Assembly (NCBI RefSeq): GCF_016698665.1
Contig: NZ_CP068046.1
Coordinates: 3,100,001-3,164,000 of the forward strand
Reading direction: 5' to 3'
DNA length: 64,000 nucleotides
Origin: Devosia rhizoryzae
GTDB taxonomy: Bacteria > Pseudomonadota > Alphaproteobacteria > Rhizobiales > Devosiaceae
Shown: positions 29,361-37,359 of the stretch, piece by piece
Numbering within the stretch: position 1 is the first letter of the stretch
Layout: each line of letters starts with the position of its first letter
Made by a program: the position numbers and the translations under genes
Notes under the pieces: generated by a model
What the model saw: only the letters and a program-made list of their open reading frames with translations
Told to the model about the DNA's origin: nothing
The model's database searches: none

Positions 29361-29609
29361 ATGCTGATCACCTTCGACGAGACAAAACGTCAGTCCAACC
29401 TGATCAAGCATGGCCTCGATTTCGCAGATCTCACCCTCGAGTTCTTTGAATCTGCGGTGATCTTCGATGCTGCGCAGGACCGACTTAAAGCTCTTGGCAC
29501 TTTTGCCGGCGAAATCGTCGTCGCCGTCGTGTTCAAACCCTTGGGCAGTGAAGCACTGACAATCATCTCGATGCGACCCGCCAGCCGCAAGGAAAGGAGC
29601 CTTTTATGA
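29361..29609 (+). CDS. brnT: BrnT-family ribonuclease toxin
   Basis: MLITFDETKRQSNLIKHGLDFADL is the BrnT N-terminus (F-D-x2-K-x3-N-x2-KHG-x2-F), followed by the RelE-like core and ISMRPASRKE near the end, where the family has I-S-x-R-x-A-x3-E. Members are mRNA-cleaving toxins. It overlaps brnA by 4 bases (ATGA), the standard toxin-first order. The pair sits between dnaK and dnaJ. Confidence 0.88.
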   Translation: MLITFDETKRQSNLIKHGLDFADLTLEFFESAVIFDAAQDRLKALGTFAGEIVVAVVFKPLGSEALTIISMRPASRKERSLL

Positions 29610-29890
29610 CCAAGTTCTCTTCCAAACGTCCCCTGACCGACGCCGAGGAAGCTGAAATCCAAGCCATGATCGCCGGCGATCCCGATAATCCGGAAATCAG
29701 CGATGATGAGGCAAAGAACCCGATGAGCTTCTCCGAGGCACTGGCTCGCGGCCCGGGTCGGCCCCGGTTGGCCAATGCCAAAGAGCCGGTCACGCTTCGG
29801 CTCGACCCTCAGGTTATCGACAGCTTCAAGAAAGGTGGAGACGACTGGCGTGCCCGCATGGCGGAAGCCATTACCAAGGCTGCCGGTTAA
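29606..29890 (+). CDS. brnA: BrnA-family antitoxin
   Basis: The C-terminal half, VTLRLDPQVIDSFKKGGDDW and RARMAEAITKAAG, is the ribbon-helix-helix of BrnA antitoxins; the N-terminal part is acidic and probably wraps the toxin. 94 residues is usual. Expected to autorepress the brnTA promoter with BrnT. Confidence 0.88.
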   Translation: MTKFSSKRPLTDAEEAEIQAMIAGDPDNPEISDDEAKNPMSFSEALARGPGRPRLANAKEPVTLRLDPQVIDSFKKGGDDWRARMAEAITKAAG

Positions 29891-30006
29891 CGGCTTAATC
29901 TGCTCCACCTTCAAGTGGTGTGGCCCGGCCACTCGAGCATAGCTCTCATGGCCTTCTCGCCTGAGATCGCTCCACCGCAGCGATCTCGCCCGTCGGGGCG
30001 AGTCGA

Positions 30007-30022
30007 AGTTTCACGTGAATCG
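30007..30022. promoter_or_regulatory. Weak parS-like sequence upstream of dnaJ
   Basis: AGTTTCACGTGAATCG matches the parS consensus at 13 of 16 positions and keeps the central TTTCACGTGAA core. Confidence 0.3.
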
Positions 30023-30160
30023 TTGATCCTCCGACCTCCCCTTGCTAATACCCGCGCGCCTGCCCATATGCGGGTCACCATGCCGGTGCTGCCGGCCGTT
30101 GTTTTTACCCATTCCAGCGCGACGACACTGTTTCCGGCGCGACGCAGGAGATTTTCGATC

Positions 30161-31294
30161 TTGGCTAAACGCGATTTCTACGAGGTGCTCGGCTGCCAGA
30201 AAGGCGCCGACGAGGCCACCCTCAAGAGCGCTTATCGCAAGCTCGCGATGCAGTTCCACCCGGACCGCAACCCCGGCAATGCCGAGGCGGAAGGCAAGTT
30301 CAAGGAAATCAACGAGGCCTACGATACGCTCAAGGACGGCCAGAAGCGCGCCGCCTATGACCGCTTCGGCCATGCCGCCTTCGAAAATGGCGGTGGCCGC
30401 GGGCCTGGAGGGTTCGGACCGGAATTCTCATCCTCGATGTCGGACATTTTCGAAGACATCTTTGGCGACTTTATGGGCGGGGCCGGTGGCGGCCGCCGTG
30501 GCGGCGCGGCCAAGACGCGTGGCTCGGACCTGCGCTATAATCTCGAAGTCACGCTCGAAGAAAGTTTTGAGGGCCGGACCGTCGAGATCGACGTGCCGAC
30601 CCTTGCTACCTGCGAGACCTGCGAAGGCTCTGGCGCAAAGCCCGGCACCGGCACACATACCTGCCGCCAATGCGACGGCCACGGCAAGGTCCGCGCGGCG
30701 CAGGGGTTCTTTACCATCGAGCGCACCTGCCCGGTCTGCCAAGGCCGCGGCGAAATGATGGACCAGCCTTGCACCGATTGCGGTGGCCAGGGTCGCCGCC
30801 AGCAGAACCGCAAGCTTTCGGTCGACATCCCGCAGGGTATCGAGGACGGTACGCGCATTCGTCTCGCCAATGAAGGGGAAGCGGGATTGCGTGCCGGACC
30901 GCCGGGCGATCTTTATATTTTCGTCTCGATCAAGCCGCACCAGCTGTTCCAGCGCGACGGCGCCGATCTTTATGCGCGCGTACCGATTTCCATGACCACG
31001 GCCGCACTCGGCGGCGAGTTCGAAGTGCCGACGCTCGATTTTGCGCGGGCCAAGGTCAAGGTGCCGGCCGGCACGCAGCCGGGTCAGCGCGTGCGTCTCA
31101 AGGGCAAGGGCATGCCGGTCCTGCGCAGCAAGGATGTCGGCGATCTTTACGTGCAGCTCGACATCGAAACGCCGCAGAATCTGAGCCGCAAGCAGCGCGA
31201 GCTGCTGGAGGAATTTGCGCGGCTCGAGACGGAAGAGACCAGCCCGAATTCGGGCGGGTTTTTCGATAAGCTGAAGAAGATGTTCGACGCCTAG
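30161..31294 (+). CDS. dnaJ: Chaperone DnaJ (Hsp40)
   Basis: The J domain begins [20 protein letters not shown] with HPD in [11 protein letters not shown]; a Gly/Phe-rich linker and four CXXCXGXG-type repeats ([32 protein letters not shown]) follow. 377 residues is full length. No ATG precedes the conserved start; TTG at 30161 with GCAGGAG about ten bases upstream is the best start. It activates DnaK ATPase. Confidence 0.95.
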   Translation: MAKRDFYEVLGCQKGADEATLKSAYRKLAMQFHPDRNPGNAEAEGKFKEINEAYDTLKDGQKRAAYDRFGHAAFENGGGRGPGGFGPEFSSSMSDIFEDIFGDFMGGAGGGRRGGAAKTRGSDLRYNLEVTLEESFEGRTVEIDVPTLATCETCEGSGAKPGTGTHTCRQCDGHGKVRAAQGFFTIERTCPVCQGRGEMMDQPCTDCGGQGRRQQNRKLSVDIPQGIEDGTRIRLANEGEAGLRAGPPGDLYIFVSIKPHQLFQRDGADLYARVPISMTTAALGGEFEVPTLDFARAKVKVPAGTQPGQRVRLKGKGMPVLRSKDVGDLYVQLDIETPQNLSRKQRELLEEFARLETEETSPNSGGFFDKLKKMFDA

Positions 31295-31296
31295 CG

Positions 31297-31400
31297 TACC
31301 CCCACCCAACCTCCCCCTTTAGGAGGGGGAGGAGGTCGATCGAGTTTAGCCCCGATGCGGCTCCTCCCCCGACTTACGGGGGAGGTGGGGTGGGGGCTGA
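31297..31400. repeat. GC-rich inverted-repeat element, CCCCCACCC type
   Basis: ACCCCCACCCAACCTCCCCC at the left is mirrored by GGGGGAGGTGGGGTGGGGG at the right, with two internal hairpins (CCTCCCCCTTTAGGAGGGGG and CTCCCCCGACTTACGGGGGA). It lies between convergent dnaJ and a VOC gene. Confidence 0.87.
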
Positions 31401-31402
31401 GC

Positions 31403-31810
31403 TTACTCGGTCGGAAAGCTGCTCATGTCCATCCAGACATATTCCCAGGTGTGACCGTCGGGGTCGGCGACGGCGCGGGAATACATGAAGCCCATGTCCT
31501 GCTTGTCGCGCGTTTCGCGGCCGCCATTGGCAAGGCCGGCCTCGGCGATCTGGTCGACGGCGTCGCGCGAGTCGCAGGAGAGGGCATAAAGCGCCTGGCG
31601 GCCTTCCTTGGCGTCGGGGATCGGCAGATTGGTAAATTGGTTGAACTTGTCGTAGGTCAGGACCATGACATAGATGGTGTCGCTGATGACGATGCATGCG
31701 GCGGTGTCATCGGTGAACTGAGGATTGTGGTCGAAGCCCAGCGCCTTGTAATAGGCCATCGAGGCTTGAAGGTCGCGGATCGGCAGATTGACGAAGATCT
31801 GGGCAGGCAT
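31403..31810 (-). CDS. VOC-family (glyoxalase-like) protein (135 aa)
   Basis: NLPIRDLQASMAYYKALGF and DPDGHTWEYVWMDMSSFP show the paired beta-alpha-beta-beta-beta units of the vicinal-oxygen-chelate fold. Close relatives are annotated as lactoylglutathione-lyase-like; the reaction is not predictable. It is divergent from the FMN reductase gene. Confidence 0.82.
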   Translation of the reverse strand: MPAQIFVNLPIRDLQASMAYYKALGFDHNPQFTDDTAACIVISDTIYVMVLTYDKFNQFTNLPIPDAKEGRQALYALSCDSRDAVDQIAEAGLANGGRETRDKQDMGFMYSRAVADPDGHTWEYVWMDMSSFPTE

Positions 31811-31904
31811 GATGATTTCCTCTGGTGTACCGCGACTTTAGCATGTCGCTTCTGATCTGACGACGAGGCGGAGGCCGCCACTTCGACATGCTTATGGAGA
31901 CAAA

Positions 31905-32450
31905 ATGAAGACGGCGCTGACTTTGTCCGGATCGATCCGCAAGGGCTCGTGGAACCGCGTGCTGCAGCAGCATATGGATCGCAAGCTCACCGAAGCCGGC
32001 GTCGCGGTCACCAGCATCGATCTCGCCGATTTTCCGATGCCGATTTTCAACGAGGACCTCGAGGCCGATGGCGCTCCGGAAGCCGCGACGCGGTTGGCGG
32101 AACTCTGGCGCAGCCATGACATCGTCTTTATCGCCTCGCCCGAATACAATGGCGGCGTTTCTCCGCTTCTGGTCAATACCGTCACCTGGCTCAGCCGGCA
32201 GAAGCCGTCGCCGTTCCGCCACGCCGTCTTCGGCATCGGTGGCGTGAGCTCGGGCAAGTATGGAACAATCTGGGGGCTGAGCCACTTACGGGAGTCGCTG
32301 ACGAAGGTCGGAACCCTGGTGGTGCCGACGCTCTTGGGGATCGGGCCAGCCAATGGGGCATTCGACGCAGATGGCAATCCGACCGAAGCACCGATCATTC
32401 GTAAGGTCGAACAGATGATCGACGAACTCACTCATTTCAGCCGAGGCTAG
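31905..32450 (+). CDS. NADPH-dependent FMN reductase family protein (181 aa)
   Basis: A flavodoxin-like fold: LSGSIRKGSWNRVLQQ binds the FMN phosphate and FIASPEYNGGVSPLLVNTVTWL is the family signature (S-P-E-Y-N-x3-P). It probably reduces FMN, quinones or chromate-like acceptors. The stop lies three bases before the next gene, so they are co-transcribed. Confidence 0.9.
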   Translation: MKTALTLSGSIRKGSWNRVLQQHMDRKLTEAGVAVTSIDLADFPMPIFNEDLEADGAPEAATRLAELWRSHDIVFIASPEYNGGVSPLLVNTVTWLSRQKPSPFRHAVFGIGGVSSGKYGTIWGLSHLRESLTKVGTLVVPTLLGIGPANGAFDADGNPTEAPIIRKVEQMIDELTHFSRG

Positions 32451-32453
32451 CCT

Positions 32454-33092
32454 ATGCGCGCGATCTACCTCACGCATCCCGAGGTTCGGATCGACGCTGC
32501 TGTTCCCGTGCCGCTTTGGGGTCTGTCCGACATAGGACGGGCACGTGCGCAAGGCTTTGTGGCCAAGGGTCTGGTGCCGCGTGGCACTATGGTGTTTTCA
32601 AGCCGCGAAACCAAGGCGCTGGAGCTGGCGGAGCTTGTGGCCGATGCTGCCGGTACGCCGGTTTTGGCCGATCACCTGATGGGCGAGAATGATCGCAGCA
32701 CAACCGGCTTCCTGCCGCCTGCGCTTTTCGAACTCACCGCTAACCGCTTCTTTGCCGAGCCACATCACAGCGTCGACGGCTGGGAGCGCGCGATCGACGC
32801 GCAGGCGCGGATCGTCGACACGGTGACGACGGCCATGGCTTCCGTGCCCGCCGGCACCTTCGCGATTTTCTGCGGCCATGGGGCTGTCGGCACCCTCCTC
32901 AAATGCCACATCGGCCAGCGGCGGATTTCGCGCGAGGAAGACCAGCGCCGGATCAGCGCGTCCGGGGGTGGCAATGCCTTTTTGTTCGATCTCCAGGCCG
33001 GGCAGTTGCTGACCGACTGGCATCCGATGGAAGAGATCGACCGGAGCTGGTTCGCCATGCCCGCGCTTGTCGCAGCGGCGGAATCGGGCTAG
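32454..33092 (+). CDS. Histidine-phosphatase-superfamily protein with altered RHG motif (212 aa)
   Basis: The fold is indicated by the N-terminal IYLTHPEVRID, WGLSDIGRARAQ, FSSRETKALELAELVA and IFCGHGAVGTLL, which carries the second catalytic His. The usual RHG or RHP triad is THP here: the phosphorylated His is kept and the preceding Arg is Thr. A related subfamily with THPE at this place may exist in rhizobia, so this may be a subfamily trait. Substrate is unknown. It lies in a run with the FMN reductase and pyrF. Confidence 0.72.
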   Translation: MRAIYLTHPEVRIDAAVPVPLWGLSDIGRARAQGFVAKGLVPRGTMVFSSRETKALELAELVADAAGTPVLADHLMGENDRSTTGFLPPALFELTANRFFAEPHHSVDGWERAIDAQARIVDTVTTAMASVPAGTFAIFCGHGAVGTLLKCHIGQRRISREEDQRRISASGGGNAFLFDLQAGQLLTDWHPMEEIDRSWFAMPALVAAAESG

Positions 33093-33125
33093 GCCCAAGC
33101 CATCATCACATCGAGGGGGAAGAGC

Positions 33126-33827
33126 ATGGCTGGCCATTTGATCGTAGGCCTCGACGTTTCGTCACGCGCGCGCGCCGAAGAGATCGTCACCGCCCTGGGC
33201 GACAGCGTCTCCTTCTACAAGATCGGCTATCAGTGCTTTTATGGGGCCGACGGGTTCAACCTCGGCAAGGCACTAATCGCGGCGGGCAAGCAGGTGTTTT
33301 TCGACCTGAAACTGCTCGACATCGACAACACGGTCGAAAAGGGCGTCGTTGCCTTCGCCGAAACCGGCGCGGCGATGCTGACCGTCCATGCCTATCCCAA
33401 GAACATGGCCGCCGCTGCCAAAGGCGCGGCAGGGTCGGGGCTGACCGTTTTGGGCGTCACGGTGCTGACCTCGATGGACGATCAGGACGTCAAGGACGCG
33501 GGCTATGAGCGCGATGCTGCAGGGCTCGTCGCTCTCCGCGCCCAGCAGGCGCGCGAGGCAGGCATCGGCGGCGTCGTGGCGTCGCCGCAGGAAGCCGAAA
33601 TGGTGCGGACCATTGTTGGGCCGAAGCTGGCGATCGTTACGCCCGGCATTCGCCCAGCGGGAGCAGAGCGAGGCGACCAGAAGCGGGTCATGGGCCCGGC
33701 AGAAGCCCTGGCATCAGGGGCGAGCCACCTGGTGGTGGCACGGCCGATCGTCGAGGCCGCGGATCCGGCTGCAGCGGCGCGGGCGATCCTGGCGGAGATG
33801 GACGGCAAGCGGACGAGTTTTGCGTGA
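33126..33827 (+). CDS. pyrF: Orotidine 5'-phosphate decarboxylase
   Basis: [18 protein letters not shown] is the DxKxxDIxxT catalytic signature, and [18 protein letters not shown] the phosphate-binding segment. It makes UMP in pyrimidine synthesis. 233 residues is normal. The ATG follows AGGGGGAAGAGC. The gene ends at a repeat element. Confidence 0.96.
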   Translation: MAGHLIVGLDVSSRARAEEIVTALGDSVSFYKIGYQCFYGADGFNLGKALIAAGKQVFFDLKLLDIDNTVEKGVVAFAETGAAMLTVHAYPKNMAAAAKGAAGSGLTVLGVTVLTSMDDQDVKDAGYERDAAGLVALRAQQAREAGIGGVVASPQEAEMVRTIVGPKLAIVTPGIRPAGAERGDQKRVMGPAEALASGASHLVVARPIVEAADPAAAARAILAEMDGKRTSFA

Positions 33828-33837
33828 GGGAAGGGGA

Positions 33838-33945
33838 GACCCCCACCCGGCCTCCCCCATAAGGTGGGGGAGGAGTTCGGCCGGTGGTGGAAACTCGATC
33901 GTGCTCCTCCCCCGACTTACGGGGGAGGTTGGGTGGGGGTCTTAC
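33838..33945. repeat. GC-rich inverted-repeat element, CCCCCACCC type
   Basis: GACCCCCACCCGGCCTCCCC is mirrored by GGGGAGGTTGGGTGGGGGTC; the two inner hairpins are CTCCCCCATAAGGTGGGGGAG and CTCCCCCGACTTACGGGGGA. It lies between convergent pyrF and the PfkB kinase gene. Confidence 0.87.
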
Positions 33946-34961
33946 CCGACCAGTCCATGCCGCCGCGTCAGATCAGCCAAATCCAGCTGCGGCCTTGCGC
34001 CGATGTGGCTGATCACTTCGCTGGCGGCGAGGCAGCCGGTGCGCAAAGCCGATTCCACTGTTTGCCCACGCGCCATGCCGAGCAGAAAACCCGAGGCAAA
34101 AAGATCACCGGCCCCGGTGGCGTCGACGACTTTTTCGACCGGATAGGCCGGCACCGAAACGATCTCGCCATTGATCACCGCCATGGCCCCATCGGCGCCC
34201 ATGGTGATGGCGGCGACTTCGGCGTCCTTGGCGATCTGGCGCACGGCCTCGCCCAGGTCGTCGGTCTGGTACAAAGATTTGAGCTCATGAACATTGGCAA
34301 AGACATAGTCCATGGTCTTGGAGCGTATTAGATCGAGGAATTCGGCGCGGTAGCGATCGACGCAGAACGGGTCCGATAAGGTAAAGGCGGCAGCGCGTTC
34401 GTTCTTGTGGGCGTAGTGCGCGGCGAGGACGAAGGCCTTCTTGGCTTCGGCCGGGTCCCACAGAAACCCTTCCATATAGGTGATTGCGGCGCCGCCGATC
34501 TCGTCGGGCTTGATATCCTGTTCGGTCAGCTGGTGGCAGGCGCCGAGATAGGTGTTCATGGTGCGCTCGCCGTCTTCGGAAACGAAGATCATGCAGCGTG
34601 CCGTCAATGCACCGCCCTTGAGGCGGCCGGTCGTATAATGAACGCCCGCAGCGGTGAGGTCGGTTTCGAACACGTCACCCAGCACGTCATCGGCCACCTT
34701 GCCGACAAAGGCCGCACGGCCGCCGAGCGAAGCGACGCCGGCGGCGGTATTGGCCGCAGAGCCTCCACCGATCTGCTGCTTGCCCAGGGGCATCTTGCCG
34801 TAAAGGTCTTCCGCCCGATCGGTTTCGATCAGGTGCATGATGCCTTCGGTCATGCCTTCGCGTTCGATGAAGCCGGGCTCGGCGGGTGCGATGATATCGA
34901 CGATCGCGTTGCCGATGGTCAGCACGTCGAAGCGGGTCTGGGTCATTAGGGGATCCGGCAT
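33942..34961 (-). CDS. PfkB-family carbohydrate/adenosine kinase (about 334-339 aa)
   Basis: VLTIGNAIVDIIAPAE opens the ribokinase fold; GGSAANTAAGVASLGGRAAFVGKV is PfkB signature 1 and VDATGAGDLFASGFLLGMARG signature 2 with the catalytic Asp. The overall pattern resembles bacterial adenosine kinase-type members, but the substrate cannot be fixed from sequence alone. Starts at 34961 or 34946 are both possible. Confidence 0.88.
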   Translation of the reverse strand: MPDPLMTQTRFDVLTIGNAIVDIIAPAEPGFIEREGMTEGIMHLIETDRAEDLYGKMPLGKQQIGGGSAANTAAGVASLGGRAAFVGKVADDVLGDVFETDLTAAGVHYTTGRLKGGALTARCMIFVSEDGERTMNTYLGACHQLTEQDIKPDEIGGAAITYMEGFLWDPAEAKKAFVLAAHYAHKNERAAAFTLSDPFCVDRYRAEFLDLIRSKTMDYVFANVHELKSLYQTDDLGEAVRQIAKDAEVAAITMGADGAMAVINGEIVSVPAYPVEKVVDATGAGDLFASGFLLGMARGQTVESALRTGCLAASEVISHIGARPQLDLADLTRRHGLVG

Positions 34962-35008
34962 GAGGAAAGGCCGTGAGCCGGTTTAGAGCATGATTGCCGC
35001 TGCGGCAA

Positions 35009-35569
35009 CTAAAGCCCGGCGATGATCTGGGCGATCAGGGCCTCGGTGTCCTCTCGCGGGCGAATGGTGATCTGCCCGTCGAGCAGCAGCACCGCCAGGC
35101 CATGCACCTTTGCCCATGCTGCCAGAGCCTGGATGCGACCCTTTTCCATGTCGCCATCAATGAAGTGGCGCATGGTATCGAAGGCCGCATCGGCTGCCAT
35201 GCGCAGGCCGGGCCTGTTTTCGCGCTTCAGCTGCGGCGAGAACATCAGGCGAAAAAGATTGGCGTTTTCGAGCGCAAAGAGCACGTAGGTCTTGCCCATG
35301 GCCGCCATCTTGTCGTCGGGCTCGCTGGCGGCAACCTCTTCCATGCGGGCGGCGAAACGCTGAAAGCCGGTGACGGCCAAGGCTTCGAGCAGGGCGGCGC
35401 GGCTATCGAAATGACGATAGGGCGCTGCAGGCGACACGCCGACCGCCCGCGCAAGATCGCGCAGGCCGAGCCCGGCCTCACCCTCTCGAGCAAGGATGAT
35501 AAGCGCGGCTTCGAGCAGAGATTGGCGTAAAGTGCCGTGGTGATACGGGGCATTGGATAATGTTGACAT
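35009..35569 (-). CDS. TetR/AcrR-family repressor (186 aa)
   Basis: Residues 8-55 (HHGTLRQSLLEAALIILARE, LGLRDLARAVGVSPAAPYRHF) form the TetR helix-turn-helix, and the C-terminal part is a helical ligand domain with a TetR_C_33-like look. It is divergent from a DUF2214 membrane gene. An inverted repeat covers its start codon and the gap, so autorepression and control of the neighbour are likely. Confidence 0.9.
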   Translation of the reverse strand: MSTLSNAPYHHGTLRQSLLEAALIILAREGEAGLGLRDLARAVGVSPAAPYRHFDSRAALLEALAVTGFQRFAARMEEVAASEPDDKMAAMGKTYVLFALENANLFRLMFSPQLKRENRPGLRMAADAAFDTMRHFIDGDMEKGRIQALAAWAKVHGLAVLLLDGQITIRPREDTEALIAQIIAGL

Positions 35570-35606
35570 CGTTCACACCATGCTTCACTCATGTAAGCGC
35601 TGTCAA
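35563..35606. promoter_or_regulatory. Inverted repeat, likely TetR operator
   Basis: TTGACATCGTTCACA (35563-35577) on the plus strand and TTGACAGCGCTTACA on the minus strand (35592-35606) are inverted copies, 12 of 15 bases identical, 14 bases apart. The first arm overlaps the TetR start codon. Confidence 0.5.
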
Positions 35607-35623
35607 CTTGAGGCTGTTTAACG

Positions 35624-36064
35624 ATGGACTGGGATTTTGTCCTTGCTTGCACGCACCATCTAGCAGTGTTCACATTGGTGGGGATCTTTGCTGCCGAATT
35701 TGCGCTGCTTCGGCCGGGGATCGGCGCAGGCCAGGTCAAGCAGTTGGCCAAAGTTGACGCTGCTTACGGCACCGTTGCTGGTCTCGTCATCGTCGTTGGC
35801 ATCATCCGCGTCATCTTCGGCGACATGGGCTGGCAATACTATCTCGGCAATCACGCCTTCTGGGGCAAGATGACGGCATTCCTGATCATGGGGCTTCTGA
35901 CGATCCCGCCCACCATCGCCATTCGCCGCTGGGACAAGACCGGGGCAGGGGCACCGCCGGCCAACGAGGTCGCCGCCAGCCGCAGGTTCGTCCATCTGCA
36001 AGCGGGCGTTTTGCTGTTCATCCCGATCTTTGCGGCCGCCATGGCACGGGGCTATGGCAGCTAA
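35624..36064 (+). CDS. DUF2214-family integral membrane protein (146 aa)
   Basis: Four hydrophobic segments are seen (LAVFTLVGIFAAEFALL, GTVAGLVIVVGIIRVIFG, KMTAFLIMGLLTIPPTIAI, LQAGVLLFIPIFAAAMARG). CTHHLAVF near the N-terminus holds paired histidines, as in DUF2214. Function is unknown. Divergent from a TetR gene that probably controls it; overlaps convergent nth by 4 bases. Confidence 0.85.
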   Translation: MDWDFVLACTHHLAVFTLVGIFAAEFALLRPGIGAGQVKQLAKVDAAYGTVAGLVIVVGIIRVIFGDMGWQYYLGNHAFWGKMTAFLIMGLLTIPPTIAIRRWDKTGAGAPPANEVAASRRFVHLQAGVLLFIPIFAAAMARGYGS

Positions 36065-36759
36065 GCCAGTGGCAAGGCCTTCTTGGGTGACTTGTTGGGG
36101 AACGGCGTCTTGGGCTCGTAAAGGCACCACTCCCTGATCGGGCAGCGCCAGCATTCCGGGGTCCGCGCCTTGCAGATATAGCGACCGTGCAGGATCAGCC
36201 AGTGATGCGCGTGGAGCATGAAACGCTCCGGCACGATCTTTAGCAGCTTCTGCTCCACCGCGAGCGGCGTCGGCGCGGGGGCCAGACCCGTGCGGTTGCT
36301 GACGCGGAAGAGGTGGGTGTCCACGGCAATGGTCGGCTGCTTGAAGAAGATGTTGAGCACGACATTGGCCGTCTTGCGGCCGACGCCGGGCAGGGCCTCC
36401 AACGCCTCGCGCTCGCTCGGAACGTCGCCGCCATGCTTTTCGAGCAGCAGCTGCGACAGCGCGAAGACGTTCTTGGCCTTGCCGCGATAAAGGCCGATGG
36501 TGCGGATGTGCTCGGTAATGCCTTCTTCGCCCAGCGCCACCATAGCCGCGGGGGTTGGGGCAAGCTCGAACAAGCGTTTGGTCGCCTTGTTGACGCCGAC
36601 ATCGGTGGCCTGCGCGGAGAGGACCACGGCCACCAGCAGCGTGAAAGCGTTGACATAGTCGAGCTCGCCCTTGGGCTCGGGCTCGATCTCATGAAAGCGG
36701 TTGAAGATGGCTTCTGCCGTGGCGCGGCTGAGCTGTTTCACTTTTCTCGGCGCGGCCAT
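36061..36759 (-). CDS. nth: Endonuclease III
   Basis: The helix-hairpin-helix LPGVGRKTANVVLN contains the catalytic Lys and VDTHLFRVSNR the catalytic Asp. The Fe-S cluster cysteines are in CKARTPECWRCPIREWC (C-x6-C-x2-C-x5-C). It excises oxidised pyrimidines from DNA. 232 residues is standard. Confidence 0.96.
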   Translation of the reverse strand: MAAPRKVKQLSRATAEAIFNRFHEIEPEPKGELDYVNAFTLLVAVVLSAQATDVGVNKATKRLFELAPTPAAMVALGEEGITEHIRTIGLYRGKAKNVFALSQLLLEKHGGDVPSEREALEALPGVGRKTANVVLNIFFKQPTIAVDTHLFRVSNRTGLAPAPTPLAVEQKLLKIVPERFMLHAHHWLILHGRYICKARTPECWRCPIREWCLYEPKTPFPNKSPKKALPLA

Positions 36760-36796
36760 GTTCCTGCCTTCGAATCTGTCCTAGTATTTCGATGCA

Positions 36797-37288
36797 ATGA
36801 CCGCTCCGACGCAAGCCACCTCAACCGCACCGCTATTCTCAGCAACCCTTAAGCCGGAGCGTTCGCTCCATGCTGCGGGCGGCTGGGTCGGTCTGGTGCT
36901 GGCCGGCATTGTCGGAACGCCCTTCCTGATTGCCATGCCGGAATTCCTGTTTCCCGGACTTGCCGCTTTCGGGCTCGCGGGTGGCGGACTCGGTGCCATG
37001 GGCATTCGCCAGGGCCGGCTGAAGCGGCAAAGCCAGGCCATCTCGGTTTGGCCGGATCAGCTTGAACTGGTCATTACCGGACCTGGCCAGCAAAAGCAGT
37101 TGCGGCGCTTCGACAGCAAGGCGGTTCGCATCCGCCTCGTGCGCGACGGCTATGAGCGGACAACGGCGATCTTTCTTCGTCATGCCGAAGAGGAAGTCGA
37201 GCTTGGCGGCTTCTTGTCGGTGGACGACAAATCGAGCTTCGCCAAAGCCTTTGGCAGCGCCCTGCGGCAGGCGCGGCGCGCGGTTTGA
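36797..37288 (+). CDS. DUF2244-family membrane protein (163 aa)
   Basis: PLFSATLKPERSL and two adjacent transmembrane helices (GWVGLVLAGIVGTPFLIAMP, LAAFGLAGGGLGAMGI) followed by a soluble beta-rich domain (DQLELVITGPG, GGFLSVDDKSSFAKAFGSAL) fit DUF2244. Function unknown. It is divergent from nth, as commonly seen in the order. Confidence 0.85.
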   Translation: MTAPTQATSTAPLFSATLKPERSLHAAGGWVGLVLAGIVGTPFLIAMPEFLFPGLAAFGLAGGGLGAMGIRQGRLKRQSQAISVWPDQLELVITGPGQQKQLRRFDSKAVRIRLVRDGYERTTAIFLRHAEEEVELGGFLSVDDKSSFAKAFGSALRQARRAV

Positions 37289-37359
37289 CGCGTCATTTTC
37301 GGGTCGCTCCCTGTTATTTCGAGTTCTAGATTGGCCGCATCCAAGACCAAGGTTTGGCC

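Noticed and set aside
29886..29897. TTAACGGCTTAA after brnA as a CtrA box
   Set aside because: The spacer is four bases, not seven.
29915..30160. N-terminal extension of dnaJ starting at 29915
   Set aside because: The extra 82 residues are not protein-like and the J domain begins right at the TTG with a ribosome binding site.
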